This document shows positions 49,547-60,796 of a stretch of 64,000 bases of DNA, one piece after another. Source of the stretch: Microthrixaceae bacterium (GTDB lineage Bacteria; Actinomycetota; Acidimicrobiia; Acidimicrobiales; Microtrichaceae). The position numbers were made by a program, and so were the translations under genes. The DNA is taken from NCBI GenBank assembly GCA_027493675.1, contig JAOSKI010000003.1:62001-126000 (forward strand), read 5' to 3'. Below the pieces are notes generated by a model that worked only from the letters and a program-made list of their open reading frames with translations, did not search any database and was not told the DNA's origin. Each line of letters begins with the position of its first letter. Position 1 is the first letter of the stretch.

Positions 49547-51167
49547 TCACCCGCGAGCCGCTCTCTCGCGCAACTCGTAGCGGAGCACCTTGCCGCTCGC
49601 GTTGAGGGGCAGGGCATCGACCAGTTCGACGGTCCTCGGGACCTTGTAGTTGGCCATGTTGTCCTTCGCCCAGGCCACGATGCCGGCGGGGTCCACCTCG
49701 GCGCCCGCGACAGGGACCAAGAAGGCGTGGGGCACCTCGCCCATGCGTTCGTCGGGCACCCCCACAACCGCGGCGGCTGCCACCTCCGGGGTGCCGCACG
49801 AGCAGCGACTCGATCTCGGCCGGATAGGCGTTGAACCCACCCACGATGAACATGTCCTTGAGGCGGTCGGTGATGACCACGTACCCGCGCTCGTCCATGG
49901 TGCCCACGTCGCCGGTGTGCAGCCAGCCCTCGGGGTCGATCGCCTCCGCGGTCTGTTCGGGATCCTCGAAGTACCCCTGCATCACGTTGTACCCGCGCAC
50001 CACGATCTCACCGGGGGTCCCCCGTGGCACCTCCCGGGAGCTCTCGTCGACCACCATCACCTCGACACCGGGAAAGGCGCGCCCGGACGTGCGCGAGATC
50101 GTCTCCGCGTCGTCCTCGGCGCGGCAGGCGGTGACGATCCCACAGGACTCGGTGAGCCCGTACGCGGTGATGACGGTCTCGAACCCGAGAGTGTCGCGCA
50201 TGGCCTCGACCAGCGGAACCGGGACCGCTGCGGCACCGGTGACCGCCAGGCGCAACGTGTCGACCGCAGCGGGGTCGAAGCCGGGATCGTTGAGCAGCGT
50301 CTGGTACAGGGTGGGCGGACCGGGGATCATCGAGATGCCCTCTGCGACGATCACCTCGGCAGCACGACCCACGTCGAAGGTCGGAAGCGGCACGAGCGTG
50401 CACCCGGTCATCAACCCCGCGAGGATCCCGGCCTTGTAGCCGAAGGTGTGGAAGAACGGGTTGATCACCAGGTAGCGGTCATCGGCACGCAGGCCGACGA
50501 TGTCGGCCCAGTCGGCGAACGCCCTCAGGCTGGCTGCGTGGGTCTGGATCACGCCCTTGGGTGCGCCCGTGGTACCCGAGGTGAACAGCAGGTCGCTCGT
50601 GTCGTAGGGCTCGACGCCCGAACGCCGTTCCTCGAGCACCTCGTCGGGCACCTCGCCGCCCGCCTCGACGAACTCGGCCATGCTCCGGGTCCGCTCCCCG
50701 GTGGTGCCGACGCCGCGCATCACCACCACGGTCTCGATGGCCTCGGCCACCCCGGGGGCGGCCTCGCTCAGCATCGTCACGTAGTCGTTGCCGAGGAACC
50801 CCTCGACGGTGAAGAGCATCCGGGCCCCCGAGCGCGCCAGGATGTCCGCCGCCTCGATGCCCTTGTAGCGGGTGTTCAGCGGAACCAGCACCGCACCCGC
50901 CGACTGCAACCCGAGTAGGGCCACCACCCACTCCCAGCAGTTGGGGGCCCAGATGGCCACGCGGTCACCCGGACCGATGCCCGCCGCGATGACGCCTCGC
51001 GCCACCCCTTCCACCCGGTCGGCCAACTCGGCGAACGACAACCGCACGGGCGCCTCACCCGACAGGTCGACCAGCGCCTCGGCATCACCCCTGCGCTCCA
51101 CCGAGTCGGCCAGCAACGCCGGTATGGTCCCCCACCGCAGGTCGCCGCGGGTGCCCTCGTCTTCCAA
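49547..51167 (-). CDS. Acyl-CoA synthetase, FadD3-like, one frame break
   Basis: About 540 residues. [20 protein letters not shown] (P-loop), YLVINPFFHTFGYKAGILAG, TLYQTLLNDPGFD, VITAYGLTESCGIV, GWLHTGDVGTMDERGYVVIT and KDMFIVGGFNAYPAEIESLL are unbroken to about 49800. After one indel come VVGVPDERMGEVPHAFLVP, NYKVPRTVELVDALPLNASG and KVLRYELRERA. The PFFHTFGYKAG segment is as in FadD3, which activates the indane product of sterol ring degradation; other small acids are possible. The start is uncertain: TTG 51167 is the last reasonable one, and the frame is open further upstream. Confidence 0.85.
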
Positions 51168-51258
51168 ACCTTCCCCGATCCTCGGTGTGTCCGGGACCCA
51201 GCTCGCCGTACGCCCCCGTCGGTGCGACGAGACTAGCGAGTGCGCCCCCGGCGTTGCG

Positions 51259-52503
51259 TCAGTTGCCTTCGCCGAACGCACCTGCGGCTCGCAGCGCCTC
51301 CACCCGCTGGGCGTCGTAGCCGAGCACATCGGTCGATGACCTCGTCGTTGTGCTGCCCGGCGGTGGGCGCCGGAGTCGGGTCCACGGGGTCCTCGCCGAC
51401 GAATCGCACCGGCGTGCCGATCATGTCGGCACCGTGGGTCTCGTGGTCCATGAAGCCCATCCGGGCCTGGAACTGCGGATCGTCGGCCAGGGTCCTGGGG
51501 GTGTTCACCGGAGCGATCGTGGTGTTGTGCTCACCCGACCAGGCGACCCATTCGTTGGTGGTCCGTGTGGCGAAGATCGCCGCCAGCTCCGCGCGCAGCT
51601 CCTTGTTGCCCCGCGCGTGGTCGCCGTACTGGCTGCCCGGCCAGCGTTCGAAGAGGTCCATGCGGCCGACGCCTTCGCAGAAGTTGCGCCAGAACTCCTG
51701 TTCGGAGGCCATCAACATCACGTGGCCGTCGGAGGACTCGTAGATCTGGTAGCGCACGCCTTCACGCATTCCGGCGGTGCCGGGCGCGCGGCGCTCGTAG
51801 TTGTCGGCCTTGTTGCCGGTCACCTCGGACTCGGGACGCTCGTAGGCCTTCCAGGTCTCCGAGCGCAACCAGTCCATCGCGGCCGCCGAGTCCGACTGGG
51901 CGATCTCGAAGTAGGAGCCTTCGCCGGTCTCCCTGGCGCGCGTCACCCCGGCGAGGATCCCGAATGCGCCGAACAGCGGACCCGCGTGGATGCCCACCGA
52001 GGGGTGCTCGGGGATGCACGGGTAGCCGTCCTCGTCGTACTCGGGTATCACCAGACCCGCCCAGGTGTCGTACGCGATGCCGTGGCTCGGCAGGTCCTTG
52101 TAGGGGCCCGTGGCGCCGTAGCCCGAGATGGTGCAGAACACGATCTTCGGGTTCACCGCCAGCAGGTCCTCGAACCCGAGCCCCCGCTTCGCGAGCGCCC
52201 CTGGTCGCATGGCCTCGATCACCGCATCGGAGCCTGCCACGAGATCCAGGAAGATCTCCTTTCCCCGTCGGTGCGCAGATCGAGGGTGATGGAGCGCTTG
52301 CCCCGGTGGATGTGCCAGTGCAACAACGACGACCCTTCGATGATCGGCCAGGTCATCTGTCGGATGTAGTCGCCCTTGGGTGGCTCCACCTTGATGACGT
52401 CCGCACCCAGATCGGCGAGGTGCGTGCCGACCGCGCCCGGGCCCAGCAGCGACACCTCGATGACGCGCAGTCCGGCGAGGGGGGCCTGTGAGGGTTTTGA
52501 CAT
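51259..52503 (-). CDS. CaiB/BaiF family III CoA-transferase, frame-broken
   Basis: About 415 residues. APLAGLRVIEVSLLGPGAVG, HLADLGADVIKVEPPKGDYI, the HRGKRSITLDLRTDG motif and, after an indel near 52255, LLAVNPKIVFCTISGYGATG, AYDTWAGLVIPEYDEDG, SYFEIAQSDSAAAMDWLRSE (with the region of the catalytic Asp) and TIAPVNTPRTLADDPQFQAR. A second indel near 51330 restores the end DVLGYDAQRVEALRAAG. Family III enzymes move CoA between acids through anhydride intermediates; relatives act on alpha-methylacyl or bile/sterol acids. ATG 52503 has GGAG upstream. It precedes the FadD3-like gene on the same strand. Confidence 0.87.
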
Positions 52504-52551
52504 AGGTGCTCCAGGTGCAGTGATCCGGCAGATGGTCAGGAGACGGCGGCG

Positions 52552-52737
52552 TCAGGTGATCGAGATCACCGCGATCGCGAGGACCACGACGAGCACGGCG
52601 ACGATCCAGATCGGCCAGCCACCGAAGTCGACCTTGCGCTTCTCACGCAACTCGTAGTCGCGGTTCGGCTTGGTCCCCACCTTCGGCAGGTGCTGGGAAT
52701 GCGAAGGTTTCCTGGGTTTCTGACCGCTGCTGCCCAC
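52552..52737 (-). CDS. Small membrane protein
   Basis: Intact 61 residues, basic at the N-terminus (SSGQKPRKPSHSQHLPKVG, NRDYELREKRKVDFGG) with one C-terminal membrane helix (WPIWIVAVLVVVLAIAVIS). GTG 52737 follows TAGGGT (minus strand) by seven bases. The basic head and single helix suggest a cytosol-facing N-terminus. Short proteins of this plan are conserved in actinobacteria, but I cannot name one. It lies divergent from the crotonase and 48 bp from the CoA-transferase start. Confidence 0.7.
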   Translation of the reverse strand: MGSSGQKPRKPSHSQHLPKVGTKPNRDYELREKRKVDFGGWPIWIVAVLVVVLAIAVISIT

Positions 52738-52815
52738 GTTCGCCACCCTACCGGCTGCTGTGCATCCGGCCCTTGCTCGGTTCATGTGGATCGAGCACGG
52801 CACTAGGGTTCGGCC

Positions 52816-53592
52816 ATGGACGACACCACGCCGAATGTGTTGGTCGACACCGACGGCGAGGTGCTGATCGTCACCATCGACCGACCCGGGGTGCGCAACG
52901 CGGTCGACGGCCCGACCGCGGCACAGCTCGCGGATGCCTTCAGGGCATTCGAGGCGGACGACGACCTGGCCGTGGCAGTGCTCACCGGTGCCGGTGGCAC
53001 GTTCTGCGCCGGCGCGGATCTCAAGGGGATCGCCGAAGGCCGCGCCAACCGTGTCGACAGGGACATGGCCGCCGACGGCCCGATGGGCCCGTCGCGCATG
53101 GTGCTGTCCAAGCCGGTGGTGGCAGCGGTCGAGGGTCACGCGGTGGCAGGTGGGCTGGAGCTCGCCATCTGGTGCGACCTGCGGGTCGCAGCCCGCGACG
53201 CCGTGTTCGGCGTCTACTGCCGGCGCTGGGGCGTGCCTCTGATCGACGGCGGCACGGTGCGGTTGCCGAGGCTCATCGGGCACTCCCATGCGCTGGACCT
53301 GATCCTGACCGGCCGTGGTGTCTCCGGCGAGGAGGCACGGACCATGGGGCTCGCCAACCGGTTGGTGGAACCCGGTGACGCGCTCGGGGAGGCGGTCTCA
53401 CTGGCCCATCACATCGCGGCATTCCCGCCGAGGTGCATGCGGAGCGACCGACGCTCGGCCATCGACTCCTGGGACCTGTCCCACGACGCGGCGATGGCCA
53501 ACGAGGTGGACCTGGGGCTCGCCACCATCGCCTCGGGCGAGACGATCGAGGGCGCTGGGCGCTTCGCTGCCGGAGAGGGCCGCGGCGGCTGA
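52816..53592 (+). CDS. Enoyl-CoA hydratase (crotonase) family protein
   Basis: Intact 258 residues. VLIVTIDRPGVRNAVDGPTA, AVLTGAGGTFCAGADLKGIA (oxyanion hole), VAAVEGHAVAGGLELAIWCD and AVFGVYCRRWGVPLIDGGTV are the standard crotonase set, with the second site reading GVPLIDGG. The C-terminal part has LANRLVEPGDALGEAVSLAH. It hydrates or isomerises a 2-enoyl-CoA; similar genes are often annotated echA-like with no defined substrate. ATG 52816 follows TAGGGT by six bases. It ends 8 bp before palindrome C1. Confidence 0.9.
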   Translation: MDDTTPNVLVDTDGEVLIVTIDRPGVRNAVDGPTAAQLADAFRAFEADDDLAVAVLTGAGGTFCAGADLKGIAEGRANRVDRDMAADGPMGPSRMVLSKPVVAAVEGHAVAGGLELAIWCDLRVAARDAVFGVYCRRWGVPLIDGGTVRLPRLIGHSHALDLILTGRGVSGEEARTMGLANRLVEPGDALGEAVSLAHHIAAFPPRCMRSDRRSAIDSWDLSHDAAMANEVDLGLATIASGETIEGAGRFAAGEGRGG

Positions 53593-53600
53593 ACCCCGTG

Positions 53601-53647
53601 TTCTGTGGGGTGTGCGTGGCGCTCAGCGCCACGCACACCCCACAGAA
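53601..53647. repeat. Palindrome family C, copy C1 (terminator-like)
   Basis: A perfect 23-bp inverted repeat around a single central base. The left arm starts TTCTGTGGGGTGTGCG and continues TGGCGCT; the right arm is its exact complement, ending CCCCACAGAA. It separates the crotonase stop (53592) from the surface-protein stop (53669). The same outer and inner sequence with a different middle occurs at 59562-59612. Confidence 0.92.
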
Positions 53648-53668
53648 CGGAGTGGAGATTGCGGCCCG

Positions 53669-56600
53669 TCAGGCCAGGTCGTTCACCTCGAAGGTCAGGG
53701 TGAAGGACTTCGGGGCCCACCACTTGCCGGTGAACCCGGTCAGCTTCCCCGATGCGACCGAACCCGAACCGTCGATGCGGGAGAAGAACGCGTGCGCCGT
53801 GACGTTGATCCCGGAATCCGCATCCACGACCTTCACCTTGCCCGTGTAGAAGGGGAGGATCCAGATTCGCTCCAGGTTGAACGTGACGACGCTCTCGCCC
53901 GCTCCACCGCTGACCGAGGGCACATGAGCGGTGCCCTTCACCGAGCGGATGCCCCGCGTATCGGTCTTGACGGTGAGATCACCCGAGTTGATGCATCCCG
54001 AGTAGCCACCCGAGACCGAGCCGCTGAGGGCGATGTCGAGCTCGTCGAGCTCGCAACCGACCACCACCGGCTCGACCGTGACGTCCACCGTGGCGGTGTC
54101 GGTGCCGCCGTTGCCGTCCGAGACGGTGTAGGTGAACGAGTCCGGAGCCGCTGAAGCCGGCATCGGGCGTGTAGGTGCACACACCCGCCCCGGTGCAGCT
54201 CACCGTGCCGTTGGCGCCCTGGGGAGTTGGCGCTCACCGACAGAGCGTCGCCGTCGGCATCGGTGTCGTTCGCCAGCACATCCACCGCGCCGGCAACGCC
54301 CTCGTCGGTGATGAGCTCGTCGTCAGCCGCCTCAGGCGCCGTGTTGGTGACCACCTCTTCGACGGTCACCGCAACGGTCCCCGGAATCGATGCCACCGTT
54401 GCCGTCGTGCACGGTGTAGGTAAACGAGTCCGACCCCACGAAGCCGGCATCGGGCGTGTAGGTGCACACGCCGGCCCCGGTGCAGCTCACCGTACCGTGC
54501 GCGCCCTGGGTCGACTCGGTGACCGTGAGCGTGTCGCCCTCGACATCGGTGTCGTTCGCCAGCACGTCCACGTCTGCAGCGACATCCTGATCGGTCACCA
54601 ACGTGTCGTCGGTGGCGACGGGTGCGTCGTTCACCGCGTTGACGGTCACGGAAACGGTCGCGGTGTCGGTACCGCCCTTGCCGTCGCTCACGGTGTAGGT
54701 GAACGAATCGGTGCCATGGAAGTTCGCAGCCGGCGTGTAGGTGCACGATGCTCCCCGCACAGCTCACCGTGCCGTGCGCGCCTGGCTGGACGCCGAGACC
54801 GTCAGGGTGTCGCCGTCGACGTCGGTGTCGTTGCCGACCACGCTCAGCGTGCCCTGGGTGTCCTCGTCGGTGATGAGCACGTCGTCGGTGGCGACGGGTG
54901 CGTCGTTCACCGCGTTGACCGTCACCGAGACGGTCGCCGTGTCGGTGCCGCCCTTGCCGTCGCTCACGGTGTAGGTGAACGAGTCGGTTCCGTTGAAGTT
55001 CGCAGCCGGCGTGTAGGTGCACGTCGCACCCGCACAGCTCACCGTTCCGTTGGCACCCTGGGAGAACGCCGAGATGGTCAGGGTGTCACCGTCGACGTCG
55101 CTGTCGTTGGCCAGCACGTTGGCCGACCCCGGGGTGTCCTCGTCGGTGCTCAACACGTCGTCGGTGGCCACCGGCGCAGGTGTTGCCTGCGGGGTTCACC
55201 GTGACCGCGACGGTCGCCGTGGCAGAGCCGCCCTTGCCGTCGCTCACGGTGTAGGTGAACGAATCGGTGCCGCTGAATCCGGCTGCCGGCGTGTAGGTGC
55301 ACGTCGCACCCGCACAGCCCACGGTCCCGTTGGCACCCTGGCTGAACGCCGAGATCGAAAGGGTGTCACCGTCGACGTCGCTGTCGTTGGCGAGCACGTT
55401 CGTCGAACCGGGCACCCCCTGGTTGGTGTCGATCGCGTCGGGGTTGGCCACAGGGTTGTCGTTGACCGGTGTGACCGTGAGGTGCACGGTTCCGTTGTCG
55501 GACGCTCCGAGACCGTCGTCGACCAGGTAGGTGAACGAGTCGGTGCCGTGGAAGTCCGGATTCGGCGTGTAGGTGCACACACCGGCGGTCGTGCAGCTCG
55601 CGGTGCCGTGGGCAGGTTGCGTCGCCAGCAGCACGCTGGGTGTGGCAGTGGCGGCGAACAGGTCGTTGGCGACCACGTCGACGTCGACCGCTGTGTCCTC
55701 GGGCGTTGTGGCCTGGTCGTCGATGGCGATCTCGAGGTTTGCGCCGGCGTCACAGCCGTCCTCGCCGGCCGCCTCGACCCGCAGGTTGTCGATGATCGCA
55801 CCCGAATCGAGGACATGGTCGCCGGCGTCGAACACCGACAGGTACAGCGAGTGGGCACCCGGGGTGACCGGGGTCTGTGCCCGCAGGCGCGGGGTGGAGC
55901 CGTCGTACTCGGTACCGGTTTCGGTGACGACCCTCTCGGGGTCGAAGAACGTGCTGTTCACGCTCACCATGTCGCCGCCGGTATCGAACGCGAAGTTCCC
56001 CGGCGCGGTGATGTCGTTGCCGACGGTCGCCCAGGTGTGGTCGTCCAGCTCGGCGAGGAAGGCGTCGTTGTACGCCCCCGACATACTCCGGGTACTCCTC
56101 GCTACCGAAGGTGAAGTCGAACGCCAGGCAGGTCTTGCCGGCAGGTACGTCGAGGTCGAGGCGCAGCACCTGCACGTCGTTCGCTCCACGGTAGGAGTTG
56201 GGTGCGACAGGTGCGCCGGTGGTGCCGGAGGTGTCGTTGGGTGGCTCGGCCGCCTCCACCGTGCCGCTGGTCATCATGAACGAGCTCGCACCGGTTGACG
56301 GCAACAGGGGCGTGAAGTTGGTGACGGCTTCGTTGCTGGTCGGGCCGGTGCAGGCGAGCCACGCGTAGCCGGTCACGATCCCGGAGTCGTCGAGCGCGCC
56401 CGTCGGGTCGTTGCAGACCGCGTTGGTGATCGTCACCTGCGCGGGCTCCGATGTGAGGGTGCCGTCGGTCGCCTGGTAGGTGAACGAGTCCGTGTCGGGC
56501 ATCGGATCCGGCGGGAAGTAGGTGCAGCCCGCGGCGTCGCAGTCGACCGTGCCGCCGTTGGTCGTGGCCGTACCGGTCTGCGCCACCACCGTCAGGGGAT

Positions 56601-57402
56601 TGCCGAGAGGCGAGTAGTCGTTGGCCAACACGTCGATCGCCAGCGAGGCACCTCCCAAGCAGCCCGCCGTGTCAGGAGACGCAACAGGCGCTGCCGATAC
56701 GAGGCTGGCATACCCGGTCACGGTGTAGATGCCATCTGTGATGTTGTAGTAGAAGTAGTCGGACTGCGGCATCGGATCCGGTGGCGTGTAGGTGCACTTC
56801 GCGGTGTCACAGACGACCTCGCCACCGAACGCGCTCGTACCGGTGAAGGGAACGACGGTCATCGGCAGCGACTTGGGATGCGAGGCCACCGCCAGGACGT
56901 CCACCTCGATCGGTCCGGGCCGCTAACATAGATCGTCTGGCCCCCGACCACCGGCATGTGCGGCTCAAGTAGATGGACGCGTAGCCGGTCACGGTCGAGG
57001 TCCCGTCGCTGATCTCGTACCCGAAGTAGTCGGAATCAACCGGTGGTAGCGGATCGGAAGCGGTGTAGGTGCACTGCGTGGTGGTGCACTCGACGGTCCC
57101 ACCGTTGAGGCTGGTGCCGCTGCTGGGAACCACCGACAGGGGTCGCCCTCCGGGTCCGACGCAACTGCGAGCACGTCGAGCACCACCGTGTCGGTGCCGA
57201 CGTCGAGGGCTTGCACGAATCCGAGGTACGGCGGCTCCCCGGATGCGGACGCCACACCGGCGCCACCCATCAGGCCGGCCAGCAGCGCCAGCACCGTCAC
57301 CACCGCGAGGTGCCTTCCACGGGGTCCCGCCCGTCTCGATCGGTGTTCTCTCGCTCCACCGGCACCGTGGGTACCGGAAAGTCGTGTCCTTGGGTGTTCC
57401 AT
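53669..57402 (-). CDS. Large secreted Ig-like/cadherin-like repeat surface protein, frame-broken
   Basis: About 1240 residues in ten or more frames. A signal peptide ([20 protein letters not shown]) is followed by three short Ig-like units ([20 protein letters not shown]). A choice-of-anchor L domain comes next ([54 protein letters not shown]). Then five or six tandem bacterial Ig-like repeats of about 93 residues follow with [40 protein letters not shown] and [13 protein letters not shown]. The C-terminal unknown domain has [20 protein letters not shown] and ends [11 protein letters not shown]. No LPXTG or membrane anchor is seen at the end. It is a calcium-dependent adhesin or matrix protein by family. 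GAGGAGGCGGG precedes ATG 57402. Confidence 0.83.
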
Positions 57403-57620
57403 CCCGCCTCCTCTGGGTAAACAGACTCGTAAGAGGTGAGGATTACCCACAACCACTGACATCTCACTGACAGAATGCTCAGGATGCGGCGGACACCAGC
57501 TGAAGAGCACACACCGCGCGAGCACTTGCACAGTTGTGCCACTCTGCGTGGCACGACCGTGATGCACGGGCCATACTGGTGTCGTCAGGGTCCCGATCGC
57601 GGGGCACCGCACACACGCTG
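57403..57620. promoter_or_regulatory. Divergent region between surface protein and AfsR-like regulator
   Basis: A 218-bp gap with lower GC than its surroundings on the surface-protein side. It holds GTGCCAC at 57536-57542 and GTGGCAC at 57548-57554, a 7-bp inverted repeat with a 5-bp spacer, a candidate operator. The surface-protein leader has a normal ribosome-binding site. The regulator may control its divergent neighbour from here. Confidence 0.45.
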
Positions 57621-59545
57621 ATGAACGGAAGGGCAGCACTCCGGGGGAGGCTTTCGGTAATCCCCGCCTGTTGGTCGACGGCGAACCGCTGGTGCTCCGA
57701 GGAGCACAACGGCGGCGGATCGTCAGCCTCCTGTTGGCGCGCTCACCCGAACCTGTTCCTATTTGGGACCTCGCGGACATCGTGGATCCCGAAGCGACGA
57801 GCCCCAATCCCTCCAACGTCGTGCAGGCGCACATACGCCGCCTCCGCAGGGACCTCGAACCAGGAGCCGCCGGACGTGATTCGCGCTGGCTGCACACCCT
57901 CGAAGGTGGCTACGCGCTGGTGCCCGATTCACTCGACCTGTGGGAGTTCCGCTCCGCGGTGTCGCGCGCCGCCGACATGGAGGACCACAATGCAGCCGAT
58001 GCCGCAACCTCGCTGAGGAATGCGCTCGCCCTCTGGGTCGAGCCCTTCGGAAACCTCGGTGACGACGAGGGGCTGTCGGGGGTCACCCACGAACTGCACG
58101 CGCTCCGCCGCACGGCAGAGGACCAATGGTGCAAGCTGGCGGCCCGCCTGGGTGCGAACGACTTGGATGCAGATCAGATCCTCGCGTATGCCATGGCCGA
58201 ACCGCTACGCGAAGCACGCTGGGAGACCGCCATGGCCGCCCTGGTCGGACTCGGGCGCCAAGCGGATGCCCTCAGGGCATACGAGACAGCACGCCGGCAC
58301 CTCCGCGACACCCTTGGGGTGGACCCCGGCGTCGGACTCAAGCGAATGCACGAGAAGGTGCTGGCGCAGGACCCGAGCCTGAGCTCACCCGACAGGGTCG
58401 TGCAGGGATGCACCCCACACGGCACCTCCCTCCAGGCATCCGCGTACACCGAAGAGACCGCGAAGTTGACGGCCCTCGTCGAACACCACCGTCTCGTGAC
58501 CGTCTCAGGCCTCCCGTCGGTGGGCAAGTCGAGCCTTGTCAAGCGATGGCTGAACGAGGACCATCCCTACCACGATGCACTCTGGGTCGTGGTACCTGAG
58601 CAGGGTCACGAGCGCAGCGTCACCGACGCTCTCGGCGAGGCCCTCGACAGGGACCTCGCACCCCGGCTGCGGGCAGACCACCACGCACTCCTCAGCCACT
58701 TGCCTCGTGGCGAGGTCCTGGTCGTGTTCGACGGCGCCGAGCAGCGGATCGACGAAGTGGCGGACCTGGTCGATGCACTGCTGAGGAGTCACAACGACGC
58801 CCGCTTCGTTGCCACATCCACGATTCCGCTCGGCCTTCCGGGAGAACAGGTGCTTCACCTGGACGCGCACCACGGCGTCCCTGCGGTGGCTGAGGGATCG
58901 GACGGCACACCGAGGCCAGGACCCACCGTGTTGACCTCCGCAAGTCCAATCGATCGCCCGACGGACACTGCATGTGTCGATCTCCGCGTCCGGGCGATCG
59001 AAAGGGTCATCGAGCACCTCTCCCCGAGTGCGCGGCAGTTGCTCGCCGTGGCGTGCGTGAGCCCGGACGGCGTCAGCCGGCAATCGAGCGAATGGGTGTG
59101 CAACGCCGGCGAAGACCACAGAGAGGACGACCCCTACGAGCACTCGCGTTGCATCGGAGAGCTGGTGAGGGCGGGCCTCCTACTCACCGCTCCGGCCTTC
59201 AGCGGTTCGCGCTACCGCCCTCCCGATCCGGTGACCCAGGTGGTGCTCGCCGGCCTGGAAGCCCGCTCAGTGCGCTCCGCACGGGCCGGCAATGCGAGGT
59301 GGATAGCCCACCTGGCGGGTTCAGGTTCGCCGGCTGAACGGCGGGATGACCCCGGATGCCGAGATCTCCTGCTCGACGAATGGCGCAACGTCGTCGAAGC
59401 CCATCGCTTCCTGCAACAGGACTCGCCCACGGACCTCGCTGCATTCGTGATGGCACTGGCCCGGCGCCTGGACCGCACACCTCGCGCCCATCAGGTGAGG
59501 AAATGGATCGCGGACCTGCCCGAGGGCGATCGCGTGACCGCGTGA
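57621..59545 (+). CDS. SARP/AfsR-like transcriptional regulator with P-loop domain, N-terminus uncertain
   Basis: About 640 residues. The winged-helix part has DGEPLVLRGAQRRRIVSLLL, VPIWDLADIVDPEATSPNPS and NVVQAHIRRLRRDLEP. The BTAD part ends LRAYETARRHLRDTLGVDPG. An NTPase domain follows with Walker A VTVSGLPSVGKSSLVKRW and EVLVVFDGAEQ. The last 250 residues are helical and unassigned. SARP proteins activate genes through the N-terminal domain; the NTPase part gates activity. From TTG 57671 onward the frame is open. I place the start at ATG 57621, which needs one base at the run of G near 57645 to give FGNPRLLVDGEP. It is divergent from the surface-protein gene. Confidence 0.8.
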
Positions 59546-59561
59546 CCGCGGACCGCCTTGG

Positions 59562-59612
59562 CGTTCTGTGTCGCGTGCGTGGCGCTGAGCGCCACGCACG
59601 CGACACAGAACG
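59562..59612. repeat. Palindrome family C, copy C2
   Basis: A perfect 25-bp inverted repeat around one base. The left arm begins CGTTCTGTGTCGCGTGCG and continues TGGCGCT; the right arm is the exact complement. Compared with C1, the six bases after TTCTGTG differ (TCGCGT against GGGTGT), and the other arm carries the matching changes. It lies 17 bp after the regulator stop and 52 bp before the esterase, so it may terminate the former. Confidence 0.92.
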
Positions 59613-59663
59613 GAGGTGGGGGTGGGGGCGGTGCCGGGGAGCTCCATGAGGCAGGATCGCGGG

Positions 59664-60720
59664 ATGGAGATCGAATACGACCGACCGATCCAGTTCCGGG
59701 TAGCGAGTCGGCTGCTGGCCATGCCGGACCCGCTAATCGGATGCCTGGCGGGAGCCCCGATCGAGGTCGACGGACGCACGCTCAACAGGTCCGTGCAAAT
59801 CCTGCTGCGGATCTCCGGAGTTGCTGGACCGCAACGGCCTGGCCCAGGGATCGGTGCAGCAGCGACGCGACGAGCTGTCGCGGGCGGCTTCCCATGGGAA
59901 TGCCCCGTGCCCGGAGGATGCACGTGGTCGACCGCACCATCCCCGGCCCGGAATGCGACCTCGGGATCCGTGTCTACCGACCGTTCAAGCTGGGTGACAC
60001 CCCACCGGCGATCGTGTACTACCACGGTGGCGGCTGGGTCGTCGGAGACCTCGACACGCACGACGGCTCGTGCCGGGCCCTTGCGGCATCCTCGGGTTGC
60101 GTGGTCGTCTCGGTCGACTACCGCCTCGCACCCGAGAACCCGTATCCCGCGGCACCCGATGACTGCATGGCGGCGTTCTGCTGGGTGCTCGACAACGCGG
60201 CGGACCTCGCCATCGACCCACGGGCGGTCGCGGTCGCCGGCGACAGCGCAGGCGGCAACCTCGCCGCCGTGGTCGCCCGCCGAGCACGCGATTCCGGGGG
60301 ATCCCGCCTGCGGCGCAGGGGCTCATCTACCCCGGCACCGACTTCCGGATGCAGACCCGCTCGATCGAGCTGTTCGCAGAGGGCTTCTTCCTGACCCGCG
60401 AGTCCATGCTCTGGTTCCGCGACCACTACCTGCCAGCGGGCACGCCGCTGGAGGATCCCGATGCGTCTCCGCTGCTGGCGGAGGACCTCTCGGGTGTTGC
60501 TCCGGCGTGGGTGTGGACCGCCGGGTTCGATCCCCTGCGTGACGAGGGTCAGGCATACGCGCAGCGTCTGGACGAGGCAGGCGTGGTGGCACACCATCGG
60601 TGCTACGACGACCAGGTGCACGGCTTCTTCGGGATGGGAGCCCTTCCGGGTGGGCTCGACATCATCGAGGAGATGGGCACGCATCTGGGCGCCTTGATCC
60701 GCGCCAGTGCACCAGGCTGA
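59664..60720 (+). CDS. Alpha/beta-hydrolase esterase of the HSL family, frame-broken
   Basis: About 352 residues. The N-terminus is MEIEYDRPIQFRVASRLLAM. After a break near 59815 come VVDRTIPGPECDLGIRVYRP, the oxyanion motif YYHGGGWVVGD, VSVDYRLAPENPYPAA and the nucleophile motif VAGDSAGGNLAAVVAR. After a break near 60300 come RSIELFAEGFFLTRESMLWF and CYDDQVHGFFGM with the catalytic His; the acid is in FDPLRDEG. HSL-type enzymes hydrolyse short or middle-chain esters. ATG 59664 fits the domain start. Confidence 0.88.
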
Positions 60721-60796
60721 GTGCGCCCACTTGGGCCTTTCACGTTCTCAGGTCCGAGACCTCCAGAAGCCACCCTGACGTGCCGATCCGAGTGGG

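Noticed and set aside
53973-56298. Plus-strand frames inside the surface-protein gene
   Set aside because: They repeat because the gene on the other strand has tandem Ig-like repeats; no independent domains were seen.
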